This document shows positions 1 through 7,216 of a stretch of 17,537 nt of DNA, in pieces; the first letter of the stretch is position 1, and each line of letters opens with the position of its first letter. The stretch covers positions 1 to 17,537 of the forward strand of contig DATAFF010000136.1 of assembly GCA_036257595.1 (NCBI GenBank), given 5' to 3'. Source of the stretch: DATAFF01 sp036257595. GTDB taxonomy: Bacteria > Pseudomonadota > Alphaproteobacteria > Rhizobiales > Aestuariivirgaceae. The notes beneath the pieces are model-generated. The model ran no database searches. It was not told the DNA's origin and saw only the letters and a list, made by a program, of their open reading frames with translations. Both the position numbers and the translations under genes were made by a program.

Positions 1-82
1 GGCCGCTCCGGCTCTGCCTGGCGTGGCGCCGCCCGCCACCAATAAGGGTCCTGGCTTGCCGGCGAGCCGTTCGATTTGAGGC

Positions 83-1042
83 TCATCGCGAGGCCTCGCG
101 GTCGTGCTTCAGCCAGCGGAACAGCTCCGCCATGCGCGCCTTGAGCAGCTTGTCCCCGTCGCGCTTCGTCCAGTCATGCACCCCGCGCTTGTTGGGGAAG
201 CCGTTGGCGCCGTCGGCCACCAGCTTGGCGACCGCCTCCGCCGGCTCCGGCGTGCGGTCGAGATCGGGCATCAGCGACCGGCCGAAATGGTACATGGTCT
301 TGAGTCCGGCAACATCCGCCGACTCGAGCGGCCCGGTGATTGCCACCCGCCGGCCGAAGCTGTTGCGCACCACCGCATCGATCGCCTCAGCCGATGCCGC
401 GCCCGATGCCCACAGCGCCCATGCCTCCCTGAGCATGGCAAATTGCAACCGGTTGCCGATGAAGCCGGCAATCTCGCGATTGATGATCACCGGCTCCTTG
501 CCGGCCTCGCGAATGGCCTCGGCGGTGAATGTCACCACCTCGGGCGCCGTCTTCGGGCCGCCGCAGATCTCGACCAGCGGGATGAGCTGCGGCGGGTACC
601 AGAAATGCGCCGCCACCACCCGCTCCGGCGTCGTCACCCGCTCGATCAGCGCGCTCGCCGGCTGACCGCTCGAGGATGCCAGCACCGCCGGTGGCGGGCA
701 GATCTTGTCGAGCCTGGCGAAGAGATCGCGCTTGAGCGCCAGGTCCTCGGTGACTGCCTCGATGACGAGCTCCGCTGCGGCCGCATCCTCGAGCCTCGTG
801 GTCGGGGTGATCCGCCTGAGAACGGTATCGACCGCGCGCGCCGCCAGCAGCTCATGCGCGACGAAATCGTCGAGGCTGCTGCGGATCCGGCTGAGCGCCC
901 GCTCCAGGCTGTCTCGGGCGCGTCCGACCAGCACCACCTTCTTGCCCGCCATCGCGAACACCTGGGCAACGCCATGCCCGATGATGCCGTTGCCGATTAC
1001 CGCCAATGTCTCGAAGCGCGACGGTACCTTCGATTCAGCCAT
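83..1042 (-). CDS. 3-hydroxyacyl-CoA dehydrogenase family NAD-dependent oxidoreductase
   Basis: A 319-residue cytosolic dehydrogenase of the 3-hydroxyacyl-CoA dehydrogenase / L-carnitine dehydrogenase / lambda-crystallin superfamily, which oxidises a 3-hydroxy substrate with NAD. A Rossmann motif GNGIIG occupies residues 17-22. The active-site block HFWYPP starts at His146 and is followed by Glu158 (LVEI), the usual catalytic His-Glu pair. SSSG near 123-126 and GNRLQ around Asn197 match the family's substrate-site Ser and Asn. The C-terminal helical domain (about 190-319) is present, so the length fits a single-domain enzyme without the hydratase part. The ATG start has GGAGAG about 8 nt upstream. 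It is divergent from an aldolase gene, with about 100 bp between the two starts. The substrate is not determined: a free 3-hydroxy acid, carnitine or an acyl-CoA are all possible. The last codons contain a 14-bp perfect palindrome at 87-100. The family call is strong; the specific reaction is open. Confidence 0.88.
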   Translation of the reverse strand: MAESKVPSRFETLAVIGNGIIGHGVAQVFAMAGKKVVLVGRARDSLERALSRIRSSLDDFVAHELLAARAVDTVLRRITPTTRLEDAAAAELVIEAVTEDLALKRDLFARLDKICPPPAVLASSSGQPASALIERVTTPERVVAAHFWYPPQLIPLVEICGGPKTAPEVVTFTAEAIREAGKEPVIINREIAGFIGNRLQFAMLREAWALWASGAASAEAIDAVVRNSFGRRVAITGPLESADVAGLKTMYHFGRSLMPDLDRTPEPAEAVAKLVADGANGFPNKRGVHDWTKRDGDKLLKARMAELFRWLKHDREASR

Positions 1043-1146
1043 TGACCAAACTCTCCACCTGAGGGGATGCAGACGCCTCTGCCTGCGACTAAACTCGTCA
1101 CCTTCTAGACAGTAGCCCGCCTAAGGGCGCCAAGGGAATTGCCGAA

Positions 1147-1827
1147 ATGAATGCTCCGGAGGCGGCGATCCGCCAGTCCATCGTCGAATGCTATCGCGAG
1201 CTCGCCCGACGCGGCTTGAATGTCGGGGCTGCCGGCAATGTCAGCGTGCGTTTCGGCGAAGGGATGCTGATAACGCCGACCGGCGTGCCGCCGGAGGAGC
1301 TGAGCGACGGCGAGCTGGTGATCGCCGGGCTCGATGGCAGCCACACCGGTCCGCTGCGGCCCTCCAGCGAATGGGCGATGCACGCCGCCGTCTACCGTCG
1401 CCTGCCGGCGGCCGGCGCGGTTGTTCACGGCCATCCCGACGCCTGCGTCGCCCTGTCCTGCCTGCGCCGGCCGATTCCCGCCTTTCACTACATGGTCGGC
1501 GGCTTCGGCGGCGACGACGTGCCGTGCACCCCGCATCTGACCTTCGGCACCACCGAGCTCGGTGAAGCCGCCGGCAATGCGCTCATTCACCGCACCGCCT
1601 GCCTGCTCGGCAGCCACGGCATGCTCGCGCGCGGCGCGACGCTTGGCGAAGCCTTCGAGACCACCATCCAGCTCGAGGTCCTGGCGCGCCAATATCTTCA
1701 GGCACTGTCGGCCGGGACGCCGGTGCATCTCACCCCTGCGGAGATCGCCCTCGTCGGCGCCCGCTATCGCGATTACGGTCGCAATGCCACAGCACTTGCC
1801 CGGCCGCGCCGCTGGAACGTCCCCTGA
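1147..1827 (+). CDS. Class II aldolase/adducin family protein (fuculose-phosphate aldolase type)
   Basis: A 226-residue zinc-dependent class II aldolase/adducin family protein, about the size of L-fuculose-1-phosphate aldolase. Features of the FucA active site can be placed with an offset of about two residues: catalytic Glu75 in PSSEW, and the zinc ligands His94 and His96 in VVHGHPD and His157 in LGSHG. The phosphate-binding-type residues AGN (29-31) and SS (73-74) are also present, so an active metalloenzyme is expected rather than an adducin-like inactive form. AAGGGA lies about 9 nt before the ATG. The serine hydrolase gene starts 24 bp after the stop, so the two are probably cotranscribed. 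The divergent dehydrogenase gene may belong to the same pathway, for example cleavage or decarboxylation of a 3-oxo acid or sugar-acid phosphate. That link is inferred from position only. The substrate cannot be named. Confidence 0.85.
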   Translation: MNAPEAAIRQSIVECYRELARRGLNVGAAGNVSVRFGEGMLITPTGVPPEELSDGELVIAGLDGSHTGPLRPSSEWAMHAAVYRRLPAAGAVVHGHPDACVALSCLRRPIPAFHYMVGGFGGDDVPCTPHLTFGTTELGEAAGNALIHRTACLLGSHGMLARGATLGEAFETTIQLEVLARQYLQALSAGTPVHLTPAEIALVGARYRDYGRNATALARPRRWNVP

Positions 1828-1851
1828 CGCAATGACGATGGATGGTCATTC

Positions 1852-2994
1852 ATGACTCGAGGCGACACCCATCTCGGCAATTGGCGCCAGCCGCCGAACA
1901 ATCGCTGGGCGTTCAACCATGTCCGCGAGATCGTTCCGACCGCCAGGATCGCGGGAGCGCGGCAACCGGCCCGGCTGCCGCGCCGCACTGTTGAGGCCGC
2001 GACCCTTAAGGTCGTCGCACCCGACGGTCGGACACTGCCGCTGCTCGAGGTGATCCGCCTGACCTTCACCGACGCGCTCCTGGTCGTCAGGCAGGGCACG
2101 GTGATCTATGAATGGTATGCCCATGCGGATGCCGCGCGCGAGCCGCATATTCTCTTCTCGGTGAGCAAGTCGCTGACCGGGGCGCTCGCCGGCTGCCTGG
2201 TCGCCGACGGGCTCCTCGACGTCGAGGCGCCGGTCAAGCTCTATGTTCCCGAGGTCGATGGCTCGGCCTATGGCGATGCCACGGTGCGCCATGTCCTTGA
2301 CATGACGGTGAGCCTCGATTTCGAGGAGAACTATCTCGACCAGACCGGTGCCTTCGCGCTCTACCGCATGGCGACCGGCTGGAACCCGACATCCAGTCCG
2401 GCCGATCTCAAGAGCTTCCTGATCGAGCTCGGCCGGCTGAGCCGACCCCATGGCCAGCGCTTCGCGTATCGGTCGCCCAATTCGGATCTTCTCGGCTGGA
2501 TCCTGGAGCGCGCGGCACGCCGGCCCTTCGCCTGCCTTCTTTCCGAGCGGATCTGGCAGCCGCTCGGCGCTGGCGATGCCGAGATCACCGTCGACCGGCT
2601 CGGTGCGTCACGGACTGCCGGCGGCATATGCGCCACCATTGCCGATCTGGCGCTGTTTGGCGAGATGATGCGCAACCGAGGGGTTGCGCGCGGCCAGCCG
2701 ATTGTTCCCGGCTCCTGGATCGACGACATTCGCTCCGGCGGCAGCCGGCAAGCCTGGCTCGCTGGCGACCTGGTCAATCTGCTGCCTGCCGGCCGGTACC
2801 GCAGCCAGTGGTACCAGACCGGCAATGACCACGACGCTTTCTGTGCCATAGGCATTCACGGCCAATGGATCTATGTCGATCCGCTCGCCGCCCTGGTCGT
2901 GGTCAAGCAATCGTCGCAGCCGACGCCCGTCGATGACGCGCTCGACCATCTCACGCTGGCAAGCTTTGCCGCCCTGGCGCAGTCACCTCATTGA
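1852..2994 (+). CDS. Serine hydrolase, beta-lactamase / 6-aminohexanoate-dimer hydrolase (NylB)-like family
   Basis: A 380-residue penicillin-binding-protein-like serine hydrolase (class C beta-lactamase fold). The SxxK motif is Ser103-Val-Ser-Lys106 in LFSVSKSLTG. The general-base tyrosine is probably Tyr206 in FAYRSPNSD, the arrangement seen in NylB-type esterases and amidases rather than the YxN of true class C beta-lactamases. A C-terminal GIHGQ-IYVDP block near 344-353 also fits the NylB-like branch. No signal peptide or membrane segment is visible, so the enzyme is probably cytosolic, which argues against a role in cell-wall or beta-lactam chemistry. The ATG at 1852 is the only sensible start, as nearby upstream ATGs are out of frame, but no clear Shine-Dalgarno precedes it; coupling to the aldolase upstream is possible. 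It converges with the CsbD-phasin gene, with only 3 bp between the stops. The substrate is unknown: an ester or small amide is likely. Confidence 0.87.
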   Translation: MTRGDTHLGNWRQPPNNRWAFNHVREIVPTARIAGARQPARLPRRTVEAATLKVVAPDGRTLPLLEVIRLTFTDALLVVRQGTVIYEWYAHADAAREPHILFSVSKSLTGALAGCLVADGLLDVEAPVKLYVPEVDGSAYGDATVRHVLDMTVSLDFEENYLDQTGAFALYRMATGWNPTSSPADLKSFLIELGRLSRPHGQRFAYRSPNSDLLGWILERAARRPFACLLSERIWQPLGAGDAEITVDRLGASRTAGGICATIADLALFGEMMRNRGVARGQPIVPGSWIDDIRSGGSRQAWLAGDLVNLLPAGRYRSQWYQTGNDHDAFCAIGIHGQWIYVDPLAALVVVKQSSQPTPVDDALDHLTLASFAALAQSPH

Positions 2995-3003
2995 GGCTCA
3001 ATG
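2989..3003. terminator. Palindrome spanning two convergent stop codons
   Basis: CATTGAG-G-CTCAATG is a perfect 7-bp inverted repeat around one central base. It contains the TGA of the plus-strand hydrolase and the TGA of the minus-strand CsbD-phasin gene at mirror positions, so both proteins end in His-stop. It could act as a weak bidirectional hairpin, but the stem is short and AT-containing and no T-tract follows on either side. Confidence 0.3.
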
Positions 3004-3537
3004 GGTTGAGGATCGCGGCTTGAGCTTGCGCACCTGCTGCTCGACCGCCCCGGTCTGCTCCTGTGCGAATTCCTGCGTGGCGTCGGTCAGCACGGTCAAC
3101 ATCTTGCGCGCCGCCTCGAAATAGTCCGACACCATCGTGCTGGCGAACTCCGCCTGGAACTTGGCGAGGTCGGCCGGGTTGCGGCATTCGGCAAAGCGCG
3201 CCGGCAGCTCCATCGCCTTGCGCATGCGTTCCGACATCAGCTCGATCGACTGGCGCTGTACATCCATCATGCGCTCGAACCAGTGTTCATAGGCGCCCTG
3301 GAAGCTCTCGGCCGCCCGCAGGCCGGCGGCCCCCTGCTCGCCGACATTGCGCATCCAATCTTCGATCTGCCGCTCGGCAGCTTCCCGGGCAATGCCGTAG
3401 CGTTCCTGCAGCTTTCCGAGCAGCATATCGCGCCGCCCCTTGACCTGGTTCAGGTCGTCATTCGTCAGCTTGCTCCATTGTTGCAGCATCTTGCCCTGGA
3501 AGTCCTTCCAGTTTCCTTCGACGCGTTCCCAGTTCAT
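2998..3537 (-). CDS. CsbD-like domain fused to phasin-like domain
   Basis: A 179-residue protein with two recognisable parts. Residues 1-60 match the CsbD/YjbJ stress-protein family, normally a free-standing protein of about 60-70 residues: MNW-R-EGNWK at the start, then KLTNDDL, the KGRRD-L-GKLQERYGI stretch and the acidic DW end. Residues 75-170 are helical and amphipathic and resemble the phasin_2 family that coats polyhydroxyalkanoate granules, including the CRNPADLAKFQAEFAS block typical of alphaproteobacterial phasins. No signal peptide or membrane segment is seen. The ATG has GGGAGG about 6 nt upstream. It lies 93 bp downstream of rppH on the same strand, so it may be cotranscribed or have its own promoter; a GGGACGTCCC palindrome lies in that gap at 3569-3578. 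The role is inferred from the family: a granule-associated or stress-induced structural protein. The CsbD function is not known in detail. The domain calls are fairly secure; the fused role is not. Confidence 0.82.
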   Translation of the reverse strand: MNWERVEGNWKDFQGKMLQQWSKLTNDDLNQVKGRRDMLLGKLQERYGIAREAAERQIEDWMRNVGEQGAAGLRAAESFQGAYEHWFERMMDVQRQSIELMSERMRKAMELPARFAECRNPADLAKFQAEFASTMVSDYFEAARKMLTVLTDATQEFAQEQTGAVEQQVRKLKPRSSTH

Positions 3538-3630
3538 TCTTGGCCTCCCTTATTGTCCGGCACCGATCGGGACGTCCCTCAGTGAACGCCTCATGCGAAT
3601 GCCCGTTCCAAATTTGCGACACCTGCGAGG

Positions 3631-4137
3631 TCACGCAGCGAGATGCCGAAAAGCCGCAATCACATCCCTGTAGACGGCGCGTTTGAAGGGCACGATGACG
3701 CCTTCGAGCTCGGCCATTCCGGTCCACCGCCAAGCGTCGAATTCGGCCTTGTGGCCGGGCGGCGCCGAGATGTCGATCTCCTCGTCCTTGCCCTCGAAAC
3801 GGGCAGCATACCACTTCTGCCGTTGGCCGCGCCACCTCCCGCCCCAGGCGATCCCGATCAGGTGGGGCGGCAGGTCATAACGGTACCATCCCGGCGCCTC
3901 GGCAATGATCCGTGCCGATTTTACCGAGGTTTCCTCATAGAGCTCCCGAAGGGCGGCCGCCGCGGGGTCCTCGTTCTCGTCGATGCCGCCCTGCGGCATC
4001 TGCCACCACAGCCCCGACCCCTCGTCATTGTCCGTGTCCACCCGCCGGCCGATCCACACCAGACCGCGATCGTTGAGCAGCATGATGCCGACGCAGGGCC
4101 GGTACAAAGCATTTATCTTTGTGGCTGAATCCGTCAA
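3631..4137 (-). CDS. rppH: RNA 5'-pyrophosphohydrolase (Nudix)
   Basis: A 168-residue Nudix hydrolase of the RppH/NudH type, which removes pyrophosphate from the 5' triphosphate end of mRNA and so starts 5'-end-dependent decay. Characteristic RppH blocks are YRPCVGIMLLN (12-22), WQMPQGGID (45-53), the Nudix box from Gly50 to Val72 with the metal-binding RELYEE core (65-70), PGWYRYDLP (82-90) and QKWYAARF (107-114). In the Nudix box the usual Gly of EExGU is Ser71. No ATG is available in the open frame; TTG at 4137 with AGAGG about 6 nt upstream is the best start, and another TTG lies 10 codons inside. It diverges from the Ku gene across 116 bp and is followed by the CsbD-phasin gene. In many Rhizobiales this gene directly follows the divergent polysaccharide deacetylase gene, from which it is separated here. 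Confidence 0.93.
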   Translation of the reverse strand: MTDSATKINALYRPCVGIMLLNDRGLVWIGRRVDTDNDEGSGLWWQMPQGGIDENEDPAAAALRELYEETSVKSARIIAEAPGWYRYDLPPHLIGIAWGGRWRGQRQKWYAARFEGKDEEIDISAPPGHKAEFDAWRWTGMAELEGVIVPFKRAVYRDVIAAFRHLAA

Positions 4138-4253
4138 GTTGGTCCTCTTCCGATACGCTTTGGGTCAAGTTCCGGAATGTGGTTAACTCGATTTCAAGAC
4201 TAAATGATAAGATTGAACCGGTAAGTGTGCCGTAGGTAAGGGTATCGCGTCAT

Positions 4254-5117
4254 ATGGAAAAGCCGGGCAGCGTTTATTGGAAGGGCTCTCTGCGCCTGTC
4301 CCTCGTCACCATTCCGGTCGAGCTCTATTCGGCTGTTGAAACGCAATCCGAGATCCGGTTCAACCAGATTCACAAACCTTCCGGCAAGCGTGTCAAATAT
4401 GAGCGTACCGTCCCCGGCATCGGCCGGATCGAGACCGCCGACATCGTGAAGGGTTACGAGATCGAGCGCGACACTTACGTCCTGCTCGAGCCCGAGGAGC
4501 TCGAGGCCGTCCGCCTCGAAAGCAAGCGCACCATCGACCTGGTGCAGTTCGTCGACGCATCCGAGATCGACCAGCGCTATTACGAGCGCCCCTATTATCT
4601 TCTGCCCGCCGACGAGCAGGCGAGCGAAGGCTATGCGGTGATCCGCGAGGCGCTGCGCAAGACCGGCAAGGTTGCCATCGGCCAGGTGACCATGGGCGGA
4701 CGCGAGCATCTCGTGGCCGTCGGACCGGTCGAGCACGGCCTCGTGCTCAACCTCATCCGCTACGCCGATGAGCTGCGGCCGGCCGATCGCTATTTCGACA
4801 CCATCCCCGAGCGCAAGCTCGATCGCGACATGCTCGACATGGCGCTGCAGCTGGTCGATCGCAAGACCGCTCCCTTCGATCCCGACGCCTACACCGACAG
4901 CTACTCGACCGCGCTGAGGGAGCTCGTGAAGGCCAAGGCGAGCGGCCGCACCATCGTCGCCGCCGAGGCGCCCGCGCCTGCCGACAACGTCGTCGACCTC
5001 ATGGAAGCCTTGAAGCGCTCGGTCCAAGAGGAGCGCGGCACCACCAAGGCGAAGAAACCCGCCCGCGAGACCAAGCCGACGGCCCCGGCCCGCCGCCGCG
5101 GAGGATCGCGCAAATGA
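4254..5117 (+). CDS. ku: Non-homologous end-joining protein Ku
   Basis: A 287-residue bacterial Ku protein. Ku forms a homodimer that threads onto double-strand DNA ends and recruits the ATP-dependent ligase LigD for end joining. The Ku core is clear from WKGSLRLSLV-IPV at the N-terminus, FNQIHKPSGKRVKYER (37-52), the DIVKGYEIERDTYVLL stretch (64-79) and YYERPYYLLP (105-114), through to the LRPADRYFD region. The last 40 or so residues form a Lys/Arg/Pro/Ala-rich basic tail, as in many bacterial Ku proteins, where it contributes to DNA and LigD binding. No ligD gene lies in the window, so a partner must be elsewhere if the pathway works. The ATG start follows GTAGGTAAGGG. The stop codon overlaps the ATG of the next small ORF (ATGA), suggesting translational coupling. 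The gene sits between rppH and the polysaccharide deacetylase gene, an unusual place that suggests insertion. Confidence 0.95.
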   Translation: MEKPGSVYWKGSLRLSLVTIPVELYSAVETQSEIRFNQIHKPSGKRVKYERTVPGIGRIETADIVKGYEIERDTYVLLEPEELEAVRLESKRTIDLVQFVDASEIDQRYYERPYYLLPADEQASEGYAVIREALRKTGKVAIGQVTMGGREHLVAVGPVEHGLVLNLIRYADELRPADRYFDTIPERKLDRDMLDMALQLVDRKTAPFDPDAYTDSYSTALRELVKAKASGRTIVAAEAPAPADNVVDLMEALKRSVQEERGTTKAKKPARETKPTAPARRRGGSRK

Positions 5118-5284
5118 GGGACAGGGACGAGCATCGGCCGGCGCTGCGACTGACCGACGACCAGCTGGCCCTGCTGGAGCGGGCCATTCGCGAGCTGCAT
5201 TGGTCGCAGGACACGCCCCGCGAGCGCGACGCCGCCGAGGGCGTGGTCGAAGCCGCCCGGCGCGTCGGGATCATCCGATACTAG
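5114..5284 (+). CDS. Small hypothetical protein coupled to Ku
   Basis: A 56-codon ORF whose ATG overlaps the Ku stop as ATGA. The predicted peptide begins MRDRDEHRP and ends VGIIRY. It is highly charged, Arg/Asp/Glu-rich and probably helical (LTDDQLALLERAIRELHW), with no Cys, membrane segment or signal peptide. Its codons are GC-rich at the third position like those of the flanking genes, and the 4-bp overlap is typical of translationally coupled genes; these two points are the case for it being real. I do not recognise a family. A Ku or end-joining accessory role is only suggested by position. An alternative is a non-coding extension of the Ku transcript. Confidence 0.55.
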   Translation: MRDRDEHRPALRLTDDQLALLERAIRELHWSQDTPRERDAAEGVVEAARRVGIIRY

Positions 5285-5305
5285 AGCGTGGCCCGGATCG
5301 TCTGA

Positions 5306-5377
5306 GTCGCCGCGGATTTTCTCGGCGACATAAGGCGTATTTGCCGATGGAGGAGGCACCATCCTGAATGGTCCTCC
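5306..5377 (+). promoter_or_regulatory. Two hairpins upstream of the cupredoxin gene
   Basis: The 160 bp between the small ORF and the cupredoxin gene holds two inverted repeats. GTCGCCG (5306-5312) pairs with CGGCGAC (5323-5329) across a 10-nt loop. GGAGG-C-ACCAT (5352-5362) pairs with ATGGT-CCTCC (5368-5377) across the loop CCTGA, with one bulged C. Neither is followed by a T-tract. They could terminate or process the Ku transcript, form part of the cupredoxin leader, or be remnants of a dispersed repeat beginning at CTAGAGCG (5281). Confidence 0.3.
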
Positions 5378-5429
5378 GGACGAGATGCGATCATGGTGTT
5401 GCAATCTGATCGATCTCTCAATCATGAAT

Positions 5430-5435
5430 AGGAGG
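5430..5435 (+). promoter_or_regulatory. Ribosome binding site of the cupredoxin gene
   Basis: A perfect AGGAGG lies 8 nt before the ATG at 5444. It is one of the strongest Shine-Dalgarno sequences in the window and fixes the start that yields a complete signal peptide. Confidence 0.75.
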
Positions 5436-5443
5436 CCCGACCA

Positions 5444-5797
5444 ATGAACTCCCGAGCTTTCAGCCCTGCAACTTTGCTTTTGGGAATAGCGCCTCTGTTC
5501 CTACTGCCCGCTCAGCCCCATGCTGCAGAGACGATCACCATAACGGGCGACGGATCGAGCGTTCCCTTTCGATTTGAACCCAAGAATGCAACCGTCAAGC
5601 CCGGCGACGAGGTAACTTGGGTGAACCAGACCAAAGTCGAGCACTCTGTCACGCCGGATTCCGGGTTTAAGAAAAGGCTCAAAGGCAAGGACATCGAAGC
5701 TTCTGAAAGCTACTCGGCCGCGATCAAGTCCGGCCCAATCAAGTACCATTGCAAATACCATCCCAACATGAAGGCGACGATCGCTGTCGCAAAGTAA
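5444..5797 (+). CDS. Exported amicyanin/plastocyanin-like cupredoxin
   Basis: A 117-residue small blue copper protein. Residues 1-28 form a Sec signal peptide: Arg near the start, a hydrophobic core LLLGIAPLFLLPA, and a probable cleavage after the AHA-type site PHAAE. The mature part of about 90 residues has the cupredoxin pattern: PKNATVKPGDEVTWVNQ (46-62), then His67 in EHSV, and the C-terminal loop with Cys103, His106 and Met109 (CKYHPNM). The Cys-x2-His-x2-Met spacing is the short amicyanin type, not the longer plastocyanin/pseudoazurin type. All four type 1 copper ligands are present, so the protein should bind copper and carry electrons in the periplasm. No electron donor or acceptor gene is adjacent, so the partner is unknown. 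Its base composition is visibly less GC-rich than the Ku gene before it and the housekeeping genes after it, which suggests separate acquisition. A strong AGGAGG precedes the start. Confidence 0.9.
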   Translation: MNSRAFSPATLLLGIAPLFLLPAQPHAAETITITGDGSSVPFRFEPKNATVKPGDEVTWVNQTKVEHSVTPDSGFKKRLKGKDIEASESYSAAIKSGPIKYHCKYHPNMKATIAVAK

Positions 5798-5809
5798 CTT
5801 TCGTCCTTA

Positions 5810-5847
5810 GGCAATAAAAGGCAGCAGGCATTAGGCATTGGGCAGTG
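5810..5847 (+). repeat. Degenerate GGCAGTA-type heptamer array (left arm)
   Basis: Five imperfect heptamers of the form GGCANTR follow the cupredoxin gene: GGCAATA, then AAA, then GGCAGCA, GGCATTA, GGCATTG and GGCAGTG in register (5820-5847). They are the reverse complement, with changes, of the perfect CCTACTG units that follow 13 bp later. Together the two arrays can fold into a long imperfect hairpin in either strand. Confidence 0.7.
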
Positions 5848-5860
5848 ATCGGTGCTCTTC

Positions 5861-7120
<1,260 letters not shown>

Positions 7121-7216
7121 CGCCCCCACAGTCCAAGCGTTCGCCGCCAATGCCTGGCAGCGAATCACTCGGACCGAGAGTATACCGGGTGAGGACGTTC
7201 TTCTAGTTGTACGTCT

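Noticed and set aside
1..82. The short stretch left of the dehydrogenase stop
   Set aside because: GC-rich with small inverted repeats but no supported gene, promoter or terminator; too short to interpret at the window edge.
87..100. A 14-bp perfect palindrome CGCGAGGCCTCGCG at the end of the dehydrogenase gene
   Set aside because: It encodes the C-terminal residues, lacks a T-tract and a loop suited to a terminator, and is plausible by chance in GC-rich coding DNA.
104..1045. A 313-codon plus-strand open frame antisense to the dehydrogenase
   Set aside because: Low-complexity Arg/His/Leu-rich translation in the mirror of a gene with intact catalytic motifs; an artefact of codon bias.
4133..4171. 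GTCAAGTT occurring twice 31 bp apart between rppH and ku
   Set aside because: One copy overlaps the rppH start codon and no matching -10 elements are correctly spaced, so a promoter or operator call is not supported.
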